Of a stretch of DNA of 24,110 nucleotides, positions 6,689 to 14,140 are shown piece by piece. Below the pieces are notes generated by a model. It saw only the letters and a list, made by a program, of their open reading frames with translations. It did no database searches and had not been told where the DNA came from. The stretch is from positions 1-24,110 of the IMG/VR virus record IMGVR_UViG_3300032223_002329, one strand, 5' to 3'. Position 1 is the first letter of the stretch, and every line of letters starts with the position of its first letter. The DNA comes from a virus. Both the position numbers and the translations under genes were made by a program.

Positions 6689-7159
6689 ATGCGTATACAA
6701 CCAGTACAAGGGAGCGGTGTAAATGTTGGCTTTGATGCTGCATCTAATAGCATTCAAATAAGCAACGAGGGCAACACTCCTTTTATTTATGTTGTAATAA
6801 ACGCAAGAATACCTGTTGATAATTCTGATGTTGCTGCTGGATACCACACATACCATGATTTTTATGAAGTTAATTGGACTGGTAGCACTTTTGAAAAAGT
6901 AATTGGCGGTTTATATGCCGACTACGACACTAGATCAACTTGTGTAAAAATGTTTTCGGTTCCATACAATTTGGATGCTACATTTAACAGAAGAAATTTT
7001 ACTGGAAATGGTTTGATATATCTTGCTAGATCAAGAGGTGTTGACAGGTCTGATGGTAGAGAAATTTATGAATTTCTTGGAGCAAGTTCTCCTGTTGGAT
7101 CTGTAACTAATGTTCAATGCGTTGGAAATGTTTTAAGAGTAACTTATGCAGCGGAGTAA
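6689..7159 (+). CDS. Unknown phage protein, probably structural
   Basis: The ATG follows AGAGG by 6 bases and sits 11 bases after the terminator T-tract. The 156-residue protein begins MRIQPVQGSGVNVGFDAASN and is rich in beta-forming and aromatic residues (FIYVVINARIPV, YHTYHDFYEV). It has two Cys, no signal peptide and no membrane segment. It is the first gene of a five-gene rightward run with tight spacing, each product beta-rich and without enzymatic motifs, which suggests virion components. I do not recognise the family well enough to name it. Confidence 0.6.
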   Translation: MRIQPVQGSGVNVGFDAASNSIQISNEGNTPFIYVVINARIPVDNSDVAAGYHTYHDFYEVNWTGSTFEKVIGGLYADYDTRSTCVKMFSVPYNLDATFNRRNFTGNGLIYLARSRGVDRSDGREIYEFLGASSPVGSVTNVQCVGNVLRVTYAAE

Positions 7160-7164
7160 TAAAA

Positions 7165-7659
7165 ATGCCAGAAGAAGTAAATGAAGATTTCAGTTGTTAC
7201 AATCCACATTCAAATCCAACTGGAGATGTACCACCAGTTCATTACAAGATTTATATGTGCGATTGGAAAGGTAAAACTCCAAAAGTTTTTTATGGAACAT
7301 GGAATTTAGTTTCTGCTCCTGTTGGGTTGTGTTATGACTATCCATTAGCTCCAACTGCTGTAGAATTTACAAGAACCACAAAGGATTGCGAACAAACATC
7401 TTTTTATACAGCAGCTTCCAGATCGCCTTTGCCACCAGTACCTTTTGCTGTAGCAATCATAGATCCTCTTGTTTATGAATACAGAACTTTTCCAGAACAA
7501 GCAAATGATGGGCTTGAAATTATTGGTGATGCCATCTCTGGCCCAACTGGAGATACACCAACAGGAGTAAATTGTAGTGCAACCACATTTACTATGAGCC
7601 AAAACTTCAATAACATGGATTGTAAATTTCACATTGAAATCACAGGAATTTCATTTTGA
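7165..7659 (+). CDS. Unknown Cys-containing phage protein, probably structural
   Basis: The ATG at 7165 is chosen because it lies 5 bases after the upstream stop. An earlier in-frame start would overlap that gene. The 164-residue protein contains several Cys (CYNPH, YMCDWKGK, GLCYDYP, KDCEQT, NCSATT, MDCKFH) spread through a beta-rich sequence. It is Pro/Thr-rich near 110-135 and ends in FHIEITGISF. Its stop overlaps the TTG start of the next gene (TTGA). The three consecutive genes from here share the same style: many Cys, Asn and aromatic residues, consistent with extended virion surface proteins. Function unknown. Confidence 0.6.
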   Translation: MPEEVNEDFSCYNPHSNPTGDVPPVHYKIYMCDWKGKTPKVFYGTWNLVSAPVGLCYDYPLAPTAVEFTRTTKDCEQTSFYTAASRSPLPPVPFAVAIIDPLVYEYRTFPEQANDGLEIIGDAISGPTGDTPTGVNCSATTFTMSQNFNNMDCKFHIEITGISF

Positions 7660-8744
7660 AACACGGATATGGAATTAAAATTGATGGTACTTGTTATGGT
7701 AATGCAAGAAGGTTTTCCCCTATGGGGGATTGCACAGCTTATATTACATTTGATGATGACCCAGTATCAACTATTACAAGACCATTAACCCAATGGAAAA
7801 ACAGTACAGATAAAATGCCAGCACCATTTTATGACAATATACTTCCTAGCCTTTCATACAATGAAAAATATATTAAAAATACATTTTTTCCAAATTACTA
7901 TTTTGATATTAATGACATTAATAAATGGAATGTAAGAGGTATAAATTGTTATGGTGATCCACCATTATGTGATTATGAATTTTCTGGGCCAAAATTTAAA
8001 AACACTCTTGCGGTAATTCCTCTTTCAGAACACAAAACTAATCCAATAACAGCGTTAAAAAACGGGCGGTTATCTTATAACTTTTTAGATGCAGATCCTA
8101 CAGATATTCAATCTGATTTAATTGACCCTTTAGAATTTTCTGGTGTTTATCCTTATAGCCCAGAAGATTCTGAAACAATAAGAAAACCCGCTGGCTGGAT
8201 GTTTTCAAACAAAAATGTTCCAGAACCTTACTACACAGAAACAAATTATGAAGGTGGAAAAGGAAAAATAGATAGGTCTACTGCTAATACAACACAGCTA
8301 AATTTTATGCCTTTTACAGAATCACTTAATGTATTTGATTTAAATGAAAAACTAATTGGCGAGTTTGACGGATTAGCTTTTGTTTTATTTTATGGGGAAA
8401 TGGCTTATAAACTTCCTTTTGATGATTTTCCGCAATACAACGGATTAATATCAAATGTTTTACCTTCTTATCAAACTATTGGATTAGAGGTTAATATTTT
8501 TCTTGCTGGAAAAAATGTTTTAAGTCCTCGTATTGGAAGAATGAGGTTTTTTCTTCAAAACAGAGGTGTAAAAAACGATCCTGCAAATAATTATTTTACA
8601 ACATTTTTTATGAAAAATGAATCTGCAAGTTATTTAATGCCAATGAATTTCAACATTAGGCCATCACAGTTGAATGCTGGAGATGATTCAACAAAAACAG
8701 TAAATCTTCCTTTCAGTAATCTTAAAGTAATGGTTGGTGCTTAA
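7656..8744 (+). CDS. Unknown phage protein, probably structural (TTG start)
   Basis: The reading frame begins at a TTG overlapping the preceding stop by 3 bases, with CAGGA 10 bases upstream. There is no better start nearby, so TTG is accepted. The 362-residue product is rich in Asn, Phe, Tyr and Pro, with few Cys except in the first 110 residues (GTCYGNARR, MGDCTAY, INCYGDPPLCDYE). Long stretches resemble loop-rich beta proteins. No signal peptide, membrane span or catalytic motif is visible. The DNA is strikingly AT-rich here. It overlaps the next start by one base (TAATG). Its place in a cluster of virion-type genes supports a structural role. Confidence 0.6.
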   Translation: MKHGYGIKIDGTCYGNARRFSPMGDCTAYITFDDDPVSTITRPLTQWKNSTDKMPAPFYDNILPSLSYNEKYIKNTFFPNYYFDINDINKWNVRGINCYGDPPLCDYEFSGPKFKNTLAVIPLSEHKTNPITALKNGRLSYNFLDADPTDIQSDLIDPLEFSGVYPYSPEDSETIRKPAGWMFSNKNVPEPYYTETNYEGGKGKIDRSTANTTQLNFMPFTESLNVFDLNEKLIGEFDGLAFVLFYGEMAYKLPFDDFPQYNGLISNVLPSYQTIGLEVNIFLAGKNVLSPRIGRMRFFLQNRGVKNDPANNYFTTFFMKNESASYLMPMNFNIRPSQLNAGDDSTKTVNLPFSNLKVMVGA

Positions 8745-10222
8745 TGGCATATGTGATAACAGGAACTGCTAATTTAAATAAAAACCATGTTTCTAGGGTA
8801 GCGTATAATTTATGCGATCCAGATGCTGTTGATACAAACAATTTTGACATTAATTGCAGTTTAGTTTGTTATTTAAAACAACCTTTTATTTCTGGCATGG
8901 CTTCTTTTTTTACTTATCGAGAAGATTGTAACAACAACCTTATAGGAACAAGACTGTATACACCTAATATGTTTTTCACAGCAATTGGTTGCCCTACCGA
9001 TTACAATGAAGAAAGTATAAATAATAATACTTGGGTAGGATCATCTAGTCACACAACTTCACATGGAGTTGTTGATGGTAATCCCGCTGGTTACAGAATT
9101 AAAATTGATGTTGTAATGACAGCAGTAACTGAAGGAAGATTAACCGCAAAATTCACGACATCCAGATTGATGCCTGGGAGTTTACAGTATGTTAGTTGCA
9201 ATTCAATTACAATGGAAATGACAGAAACAAAAGAATCTGCTTCTTCAGATGGTTATGATGCAAGGTATTACGAATCTCCTTTAATGGCAACTTCTTTTAA
9301 TCAAGATGATTGCGGTGGAGAAGTCAAGTATGTTAAATCAACAATAGCACTTTTAAGTTACCATTTTGGTTGTTCTATTTCTTATGAGCCATCTGCTTCA
9401 AAATGCAATTTAAGAACAAAACGAGGTGGATTCATTCGTGAATACTCTTGTTTAGTTGCTTTGACGATGCCAAAAGACAAAACATCTTGGAACCCTAAAG
9501 TTGTTCAGCTAGGTGTAAATACTGAGCATTGTTCTGACAATGATACTTGCGGATGTTATTATTGGGATGGGAATCAGCTTAATCCAGCAAGAAGCAACTC
9601 AATCGATTTAAGAAATGTTGGTTGTCCAGACGAATCCCCATCAAGCAATATACAAAGGATTCAACACGCTTTTCTTGCTAATTCTGGGTATGGATCATAT
9701 GAAGTTGTTTTAAAAACTATTGGGTTAAATTCTATTTGTGTTGCTGCAAGATTGGTTGGAATAAGTAATGGCCCTTGGGTTTTAGGAACATTAATTTATT
9801 TAAAATACACAAGTCCTTTAATTATGCAAGCGGACTTTACTGGACTTCTCGCTGGTGATCCAGTCTTTCAATTTTATGGTATGGAATTTCCAACTGCTTT
9901 AGTTGAAGATTGCCAAGTAAACCCAATTCAAGACTCTGTTTTTTTTGAACCACTAGAAGAAAAAAAATCTTTGGTCAAACTAGATGAAAAAATAAATCCT
10001 GTTTCAGATTCAAATTTGATGCAAGCTAGGGAAATGATACGAAAGATTTACAAGGTTAAACAAAAACCTTGTATTAGTTTGGGGATGGCATTAGAAGAAG
10101 TTGCTTCATGTGGTTGTGGTGGTAGCGTTCTGCACATCTGCAAAATACATAAAACCTGTAGACAGTCTGGTAATGATGATAAAGTTCAACTTTGCTGGAA
10201 GTGTCCAGATTATGTGGAATAA
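8744..10222 (+). CDS. Large Cys-rich phage protein with C-terminal Cys/His knob
   Basis: At 492 residues, this is the largest protein of the unassigned run. The main body is beta-rich with scattered Cys (YNLCDP, INCSLVCYL, YREDCNN, NDTCGCYYW, NVGCPDE). After a charged linker (about 410-440) the last 50 residues form a compact Cys/His cluster: KPCISLG, then SCGCGGSVLHICKIHKTC, then QLCWKCPDYV. The spacing suggests a metal-binding or disulfide knob. I recall similar C-terminal units on other phage structural proteins in planctomycete-like and soil phages. No transmembrane segment. A long structural or host-contact protein is the best guess. The start overlaps the previous stop by one base. Confidence 0.6.
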   Translation: MAYVITGTANLNKNHVSRVAYNLCDPDAVDTNNFDINCSLVCYLKQPFISGMASFFTYREDCNNNLIGTRLYTPNMFFTAIGCPTDYNEESINNNTWVGSSSHTTSHGVVDGNPAGYRIKIDVVMTAVTEGRLTAKFTTSRLMPGSLQYVSCNSITMEMTETKESASSDGYDARYYESPLMATSFNQDDCGGEVKYVKSTIALLSYHFGCSISYEPSASKCNLRTKRGGFIREYSCLVALTMPKDKTSWNPKVVQLGVNTEHCSDNDTCGCYYWDGNQLNPARSNSIDLRNVGCPDESPSSNIQRIQHAFLANSGYGSYEVVLKTIGLNSICVAARLVGISNGPWVLGTLIYLKYTSPLIMQADFTGLLAGDPVFQFYGMEFPTALVEDCQVNPIQDSVFFEPLEEKKSLVKLDEKINPVSDSNLMQAREMIRKIYKVKQKPCISLGMALEEVASCGCGGSVLHICKIHKTCRQSGNDDKVQLCWKCPDYVE

Positions 10223-10237
10223 TTAAAGGAATTGTTT

Positions 10238-11161
10238 ATGGCTTCATTTATACCTTTTAATTGTTTTGCAGCAGATTTTGCTGATGGCCAACATCTTTTA
10301 GACAAAGATGTTTTAAAAATGGCATTGGCAACAGGTGTTTACAATGCTGAAACTCAAGAATACGAACCTATCCCATTAAATAAAACGAATTGGAATAACA
10401 CCGATTTTCCAGAACCCTTTGGAAGTCTTTCGTATCCGTTTGGAGGATATGTATTAGAAAAAACTAAATACATTGAAAACGATAAAATCTACAGCTTGTT
10501 TTTAGGAAACATGGAATTTTTTTGTCCAGAAAACCAATTTTTTGGCCCATTCAGATATCTAGTTATTTACAATCATGCTATCAGCGACAGGCTAATGGGC
10601 TATTATGATTACACGGCAAATATAGAATTAAATTCTGGAGAAAGTTTTTTTATAGATTTTGATCCAGACAAAATTGTTCCAGCTATAAAAATAGATACCA
10701 CAGCGGGTGCAACACCACCAACCCCTGCACCAACCCCTACACCAACTCCACCACCTCCAATTTCTCCAGTTGGATTTACTTTTTTAGATCAAACTGGAAC
10801 AGGGGATTATGTTGGAACTTATTCAGGTAAAGGCATTGGGAATACCCCCCCTGTAAATCCTGAACCATTAGAAGTAAAAATGTTAAGTGATGGAAACATT
10901 AAATACATGAATTTTAAAGCAACAAGAAATGGGATTTTACACTACAAATATAGTGTTAAAGATCCTAACAAAACAGAAGCAACTGCATCAATGTCAATAA
11001 ATGGTTATCAACAAAGTTCTGCAAATAGATTTACAGGAACTGTTTCAAGTTCTGTAAATGTTAAAATTGATCAATTTGTTGTTTTTAGTTTTAATTCTGG
11101 TTACATTCCAGAAGGAACGACATCATCAGCATCAGCAAATTTTTCTGTTTATATTGATTAG
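10238..11161 (+). CDS. Virion-type protein with Pro-Thr linker and C-terminal beta domain
   Basis: The ATG at 10238 lies 7 bases after AAAGGA and is preferred over a TTG two codons earlier. The 307-residue protein has three parts. The N-terminal domain (about 1-155; MASFIPFNCFAADFADGQHL, GPFRYLVIYN, LMGYYDYTANIELNSGESFF) resembles a widespread phage structural family. A Pro/Thr linker follows at about 158-176 (TPPTPAPTPTPTPPPP). A C-terminal beta domain ends the protein (about 215-307; NGILHYKYSVKD, MSINGYQQS, FTGTVSSS, SGYIPEGT). That last domain shares its landmarks with the end of the 3177-3812 product. Likely role: a virion base domain carrying an exposed adhesin-like domain on a stalk. 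It is the last gene of the rightward run before the inverted-repeat element. Confidence 0.68.
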   Translation: MASFIPFNCFAADFADGQHLLDKDVLKMALATGVYNAETQEYEPIPLNKTNWNNTDFPEPFGSLSYPFGGYVLEKTKYIENDKIYSLFLGNMEFFCPENQFFGPFRYLVIYNHAISDRLMGYYDYTANIELNSGESFFIDFDPDKIVPAIKIDTTAGATPPTPAPTPTPTPPPPISPVGFTFLDQTGTGDYVGTYSGKGIGNTPPVNPEPLEVKMLSDGNIKYMNFKATRNGILHYKYSVKDPNKTEATASMSINGYQQSSANRFTGTVSSSVNVKIDQFVVFSFNSGYIPEGTTSSASANFSVYID

Positions 11162-11162
11162 A

Positions 11163-11256
11163 TGTCCGAATGAAACTTTTCACCCTGCCGCAATTCTACT
11201 TCGGGTGAAATTCGCCTCAGGAAATTGCTAAAACAAGTCCTAGAATCATTCGGACA
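11163..11256. repeat. 94-bp element bounded by perfect 11-bp inverted repeats
   Basis: TGTCCGAATGA (11163-11173) and TCATTCGGACA (11246-11256) are perfect reverse complements. Nested inside is a perfect 8-bp stem, TTTCACCC (11178-11185) with GGGTGAAA (11203-11210). The element begins two bases after the stop of the rightward gene and ends 11 bases before the stop of the leftward gene at 11268, filling the convergent gap. There is no T-tract on either side, so it does not look like an ordinary bidirectional intrinsic terminator. It could be a structured RNA, a recombination site or a short non-autonomous mobile element. Confidence 0.7.
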
Positions 11257-11267
11257 ATGTTAATATA

Positions 11268-11573
11268 TCAAGCCTGTTTCTTATCTTCAAGCTTTTCAAC
11301 AGAAATATTTATTGAACCAGGTCGAAGCGATTTCATCAGCCCATCCGTAGGTGAACCCATGATAGATTGAAGTTCATGTCTAGCATCCGAAGCAGCATCA
11401 AGCTCTTTTTGCCATTCGGTGAATCTCATAAACATTTCTACTGCTTTTGTGTTTCCTCCACGCATACTTCTAATCAAGCAGTTTTTTACGATAGCCATAT
11501 CTTCCTTAGTGATGGATTCAACATAGAATCGTTTCATCTCTTGTATATGGCGATAGTATGGATTTAGGTACAT
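11268..11573 (-). CDS. Unknown helical protein, second gene of leftward cassette
   Basis: This 101-residue protein starts 1 base after its upstream partner's stop, with GGAGG 7 bases before the ATG. The sequence is mostly helical and charged. The core KEDMAIVKNCLIRSMRGGNTKAVEMFMRF resembles the short helical unit (ITxEDx..A...AKxGDxxA..) found in some small-terminase-like and DNA-packaging accessory proteins. It is broken up here as KEDMAIVKNC and RGGNTKAVEMFMRF. This similarity is weak and from memory. No membrane or secretion signal. It lies on the strand opposite to the virion genes, next to the inverted-repeat element. Regulatory or packaging accessory roles are both possible. Confidence 0.5.
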   Translation of the reverse strand: MYLNPYYRHIQEMKRFYVESITKEDMAIVKNCLIRSMRGGNTKAVEMFMRFTEWQKELDAASDARHELQSIMGSPTDGLMKSLRPGSINISVEKLEDKKQA

Positions 11574-11574
11574 A

Positions 11575-12090
11575 TTATAACCTCCAGTTTTGTTTTTTAG
11601 AAATTCTTGCGGAAGCCCTGCCTCTATCTCTTATGTTCTTAGGTATAGCGTTATACATTGTTCCTCGAACCTTCCTGTTTCTTACTGCTACAATTCCAAG
11701 CCTTCCTGACCCGCCTCTTCTAAATGGTCGAGCTTTTCTAGCAATGATTGAATAATCCTTTAAGCTAGGCGAACCATACCAGTATATAAAGCCACCCCTC
11801 CAGTTATTTGCCACCCATTTATTATAAGTAGCCTTACCTACTCTTGGGTAAATATAGCCGATATTTGGGCCTCTAGCTCGCATTACAACCGAACCTGACT
11901 GAGCCTTTGCCATAGGAAAGTATTCAAGCGATTTCATCCAAGCAGAAGGTGGTGTGTATATGATAGAATTACTGGTTGCTTCAATATCTGGGTTAGGTGC
12001 TGGATTAGTATTCGTAGCCCTGCCCACCCTCTTAGATCGGTCTTCTAAAAGTTTCTTCAATTTTTCTATCGCTCCTACTAAATCTGCCAT
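11575..12090 (-). CDS. Unknown basic protein, first gene of leftward cassette
   Basis: This 171-residue protein has a well-placed ribosome binding site (AGAGGG before the ATG at 12090). The N-terminus is an amphipathic, charged helix (VGAIEKLKKLLEDRSKRVGR), followed by an Asn/Pro-rich linker. A compact aromatic region (SAWMKSLEYFPMAKA, YNKWVANNWRGGFIYWYGSP) comes next, and then a strongly basic tail (KARPFRRGGSGR, IRDRGRASARISKKQNWRL). The basic tail suggests nucleic-acid binding or packing against DNA. I considered an HK97 gp10-like tail-completion protein, but the pattern is not convincing. It diverges from the terminase operon across a 67-base gap. Confidence 0.55.
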   Translation of the reverse strand: MADLVGAIEKLKKLLEDRSKRVGRATNTNPAPNPDIEATSNSIIYTPPSAWMKSLEYFPMAKAQSGSVVMRARGPNIGYIYPRVGKATYNKWVANNWRGGFIYWYGSPSLKDYSIIARKARPFRRGGSGRLGIVAVRNRKVRGTMYNAIPKNIRDRGRASARISKKQNWRL

Positions 12091-12109
12091 CGAAATCCCT
12101 CTTGATTTT

Positions 12110-12118
12110 TGCTAGAAT
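12110..12118 (+). promoter_or_regulatory. Extended -10 promoter of the terminase operon
   Basis: TGCTAGAAT (12110-12118) is an extended -10 element. The sequence 17 bases upstream (TCGAAA, 12090-12095) is a partial -35. Distance from this element to the ATG at 12158 is identical to that of the same 9-mer at 22164 from its ATG at 22212, and both leaders end in TTTTGAAAGG plus a short spacer. The 9-mer repeat and equal spacing support function. Confidence 0.5.
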
Positions 12119-12157
12119 ACTGTTACCTATTTTACCTTGTTTTTGAAAGGATGCAAT

Positions 12158-12349
12158 ATGTTAAACAAAGCTGGAGCGGATTGGATGGTAGAAGCCATTG
12201 CTGCCTACGAAAAAGGAAAGCCTTCTCAATCAATAGCAGCAAGTTTGATCTATATCTCTGAGACACTTGAACTTATGAGAATGTTGATCGACCCAGAAAC
12301 ACCCGAAAATGTTGAATTTCCAGGGGGCAAGGAGTTTCCAAAATCATGA
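12158..12349 (+). CDS. Small unknown protein heading the terminase operon
   Basis: The ATG at 12158 is preceded by GAAAGGA with 7-base spacing. An in-frame TTG at 12137 is less likely. The 63-residue protein is helical and mildly acidic (GADWMVEAIAAYEKGKPSQS, then LIYISETLELMRMLIDPETP). It has no Cys, signal peptide or membrane segment. It overlaps the small terminase gene by 4 bases (ATGA), so it is probably translated together with it. Function unknown. Its position suggests a packaging accessory or an early regulator. Confidence 0.6.
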   Translation: MLNKAGADWMVEAIAAYEKGKPSQSIAASLIYISETLELMRMLIDPETPENVEFPGGKEFPKS

Positions 12350-12804
12350 TCGACTCCGATAGTTTTTATGAAATGCTGGAAAATATCCAGCGTGGAATTG
12401 ATTTTAAACTGGCAATGAAGGCTTTCGGGATTTCCAGAAGGGATCTTGAACCTTGGCACAAGAAGGAGATGGTCAAAGCAAAAGCACAGGCCACTATTGC
12501 CATGCAACAGGTTATCCATGAACATGGAAGTGAAGATTGGCGAGCCATGCAATGGATCATCGAGAGAAATAATAAGGAACGAGATGATGAGCAAGAACTC
12601 CAAAAACTCCTCAACAAACAACTTGCAAAAGAAATGGCAAAGGGTCTTATCGAGTCCAATATTGCAGGGGAAACTTTCGGAAATCCAAGAAGTGAAGAGG
12701 GTGAATCGGGAGAATCAGAAGACTATAGTGATTCCGAAAAACCCAGGGGAGTATTGCGAATACCTAGGGATAAGCTTGACCCCCCAGCAGATGGAAATAT
12801 TTGA
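12346..12804 (+). CDS. terS: Terminase small subunit (putative)
   Basis: This 152-residue protein lies immediately upstream of, and overlaps, the large terminase gene. The N-terminal 45 residues look like a helix-turn-helix (IQRGIDFKLAMKAFGISRRD), as expected for the DNA-recognition domain. The next helices include GSEDWRAMQWIIERNNKER, matching the WRAxxWxLER-type motif frequent in small terminases. The C-terminal 45 residues are acidic and disordered (GESGESEDYSDSEKP) and would contact the large subunit. By family it binds the packaging site and regulates the motor's ATPase and nuclease. Assigned by position plus motif; the sequence is divergent. Confidence 0.65.
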   Translation: MIDSDSFYEMLENIQRGIDFKLAMKAFGISRRDLEPWHKKEMVKAKAQATIAMQQVIHEHGSEDWRAMQWIIERNNKERDDEQELQKLLNKQLAKEMAKGLIESNIAGETFGNPRSEEGESGESEDYSDSEKPRGVLRIPRDKLDPPADGNI

Positions 12805-14140
12805 TTCGGTTGCCAATGGTGCAAGAAAAGTTTTAGTCAGATCAGCACATAATCAAGGCAAAACTTTTTTGTGTGCTGTGATCGCTTCATGGTTTCACGA
12901 TCACTTTACACCATCAGAAGTTTTGATTTCAGCACCTGTTGCCCAGCAGATCAAAGATGGTGTGTTCAAAGAATTACGCAGGGTTAGACCAAGAGATCCA
13001 AACTGGATGCCCAAGGCTAATCGTCTTGAAAAGAATCCCTCGCATTACATCCAGGGTTTAACCGCTCAAAAGGCTGATGCTTTCCAAGGTAGACATTCCG
13101 CTGGTGGTTTGTGCATCCTGTTTGACGAGGCATCTGGTATTGAACCCACATTCTGGGAACGAGCAGAATCGATGCTTTCAGCCAGCAAAGAGAATTGTTT
13201 ATGGTTTTGTATTTTCAATCCATATGATGCTTCATCACCCGCCTATTTTGCTGAAAACTCTCCTGACTGGAAAGTGTTTCATTTATCCGCTCTTGACCAT
13301 CCTAATGTTGCTTTTAAGGCCGATCTTGTGCCAGGTGCTATTAATTATGAGTATGTAGAGAACCGCATCAAAAACGAGTGCAGATCCGCCAGAGAAGGTG
13401 AAGAATCTGAGCCAGGGTTTTTTACCTTCAATGATCGAAACTACATGGTTGAAGACCCGCTTTTTGACATCCAAGTTCTTGGAAGATACCCAAGTAAGGC
13501 GATCAACTCGGTATGGGGTGCTTTGGCACTTAAACAAATCCTTGATCCGATTCCGCTTAATAAGGATTGGGTGGTTCAGATTGGTGCTGACCCTGCAAGG
13601 TTCGGTGACGATAGATCCTGTTTAGTTGTCAGGCATGGATGTTGCATCATAGATGCGAAGGAGTATCGTGGATTGTCTACGAAAGAGTTCTCAGAAAAGA
13701 TTAAAGAGTATTGCCAAAAATATGAGAACCCAAGGCAATCGCAATACAAGATCCCTGTGCTTATTGATGAGGGTGGTGTTGGTGGTGGTGTGGTTGATAA
13801 CAAGGGTGATTATATGTTCTATGGTATTAATTCGTCTGGTGAAGCACCAAGGTGGCGGGAGTTCCCGAACATGAGATCCGCTCTTTGGTTTGAAGCAGCG
13901 GAGCTTGCGATGGAGGGTAAAGTTTCAATTGGGCATCTTCCACTTCATATGCGTGAAAGAATGATGGAAGAACTTAGAACTCCTGTATACATTGTGGATA
14001 CGAATGGCAGAAGAGTGGTTGAATCTAAGGACATGATGAAGCGAAGACTTAAGCACTCTCCTGACCTTGCAGATGCTTTTAACTTAGCTCTGATGTCGAT
14101 CCCTCGAATTGGGATCGAGAAGGTGATTGGTCATTTATAA
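12584..14140 (+). CDS. terL: Terminase large subunit
   Basis: This DNA-packaging motor has an ATPase and a nuclease domain. Numbered from the ATG at 12584 (518 residues): NPGEYCEYLGISLTPQQ leads to Walker A SAHNQGKT (87-94). Walker B with the catalytic Glu is LCILFDEA (176-183). The coupling region is WFCIFNPYDAS. The RNase H-like nuclease carries its acidic residues in IGADPARFGDD (Asp336), VLIDEGGVGGG (Asp395) and HSPDLADAF (Asp494/Asp497). The start is uncertain. ATG 12584 has AGGA 7 bases before it but gives a 221-base overlap with the small subunit. GTG codons at 12692, 12701 and 12728 would shorten the overlap without removing any motif. The last 62 bases overlap, tail to tail, the leftward prim-pol gene. 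Confidence 0.92.
   Translation: MMSKNSKNSSTNNLQKKWQRVLSSPILQGKLSEIQEVKRVNRENQKTIVIPKNPGEYCEYLGISLTPQQMEIFDSVANGARKVLVRSAHNQGKTFLCAVIASWFHDHFTPSEVLISAPVAQQIKDGVFKELRRVRPRDPNWMPKANRLEKNPSHYIQGLTAQKADAFQGRHSAGGLCILFDEASGIEPTFWERAESMLSASKENCLWFCIFNPYDASSPAYFAENSPDWKVFHLSALDHPNVAFKADLVPGAINYEYVENRIKNECRSAREGEESEPGFFTFNDRNYMVEDPLFDIQVLGRYPSKAINSVWGALALKQILDPIPLNKDWVVQIGADPARFGDDRSCLVVRHGCCIIDAKEYRGLSTKEFSEKIKEYCQKYENPRQSQYKIPVLIDEGGVGGGVVDNKGDYMFYGINSSGEAPRWREFPNMRSALWFEAAELAMEGKVSIGHLPLHMRERMMEELRTPVYIVDTNGRRVVESKDMMKRRLKHSPDLADAFNLALMSIPRIGIEKVIGHL

Noticed and set aside
11163-11256. attC-like or tRNA-like reading of the inverted-repeat element
   Set aside because: No attC core boxes or tRNA cloverleaf (T-loop, anticodon arm, CCA) could be found. 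Only the paired arms are certain.
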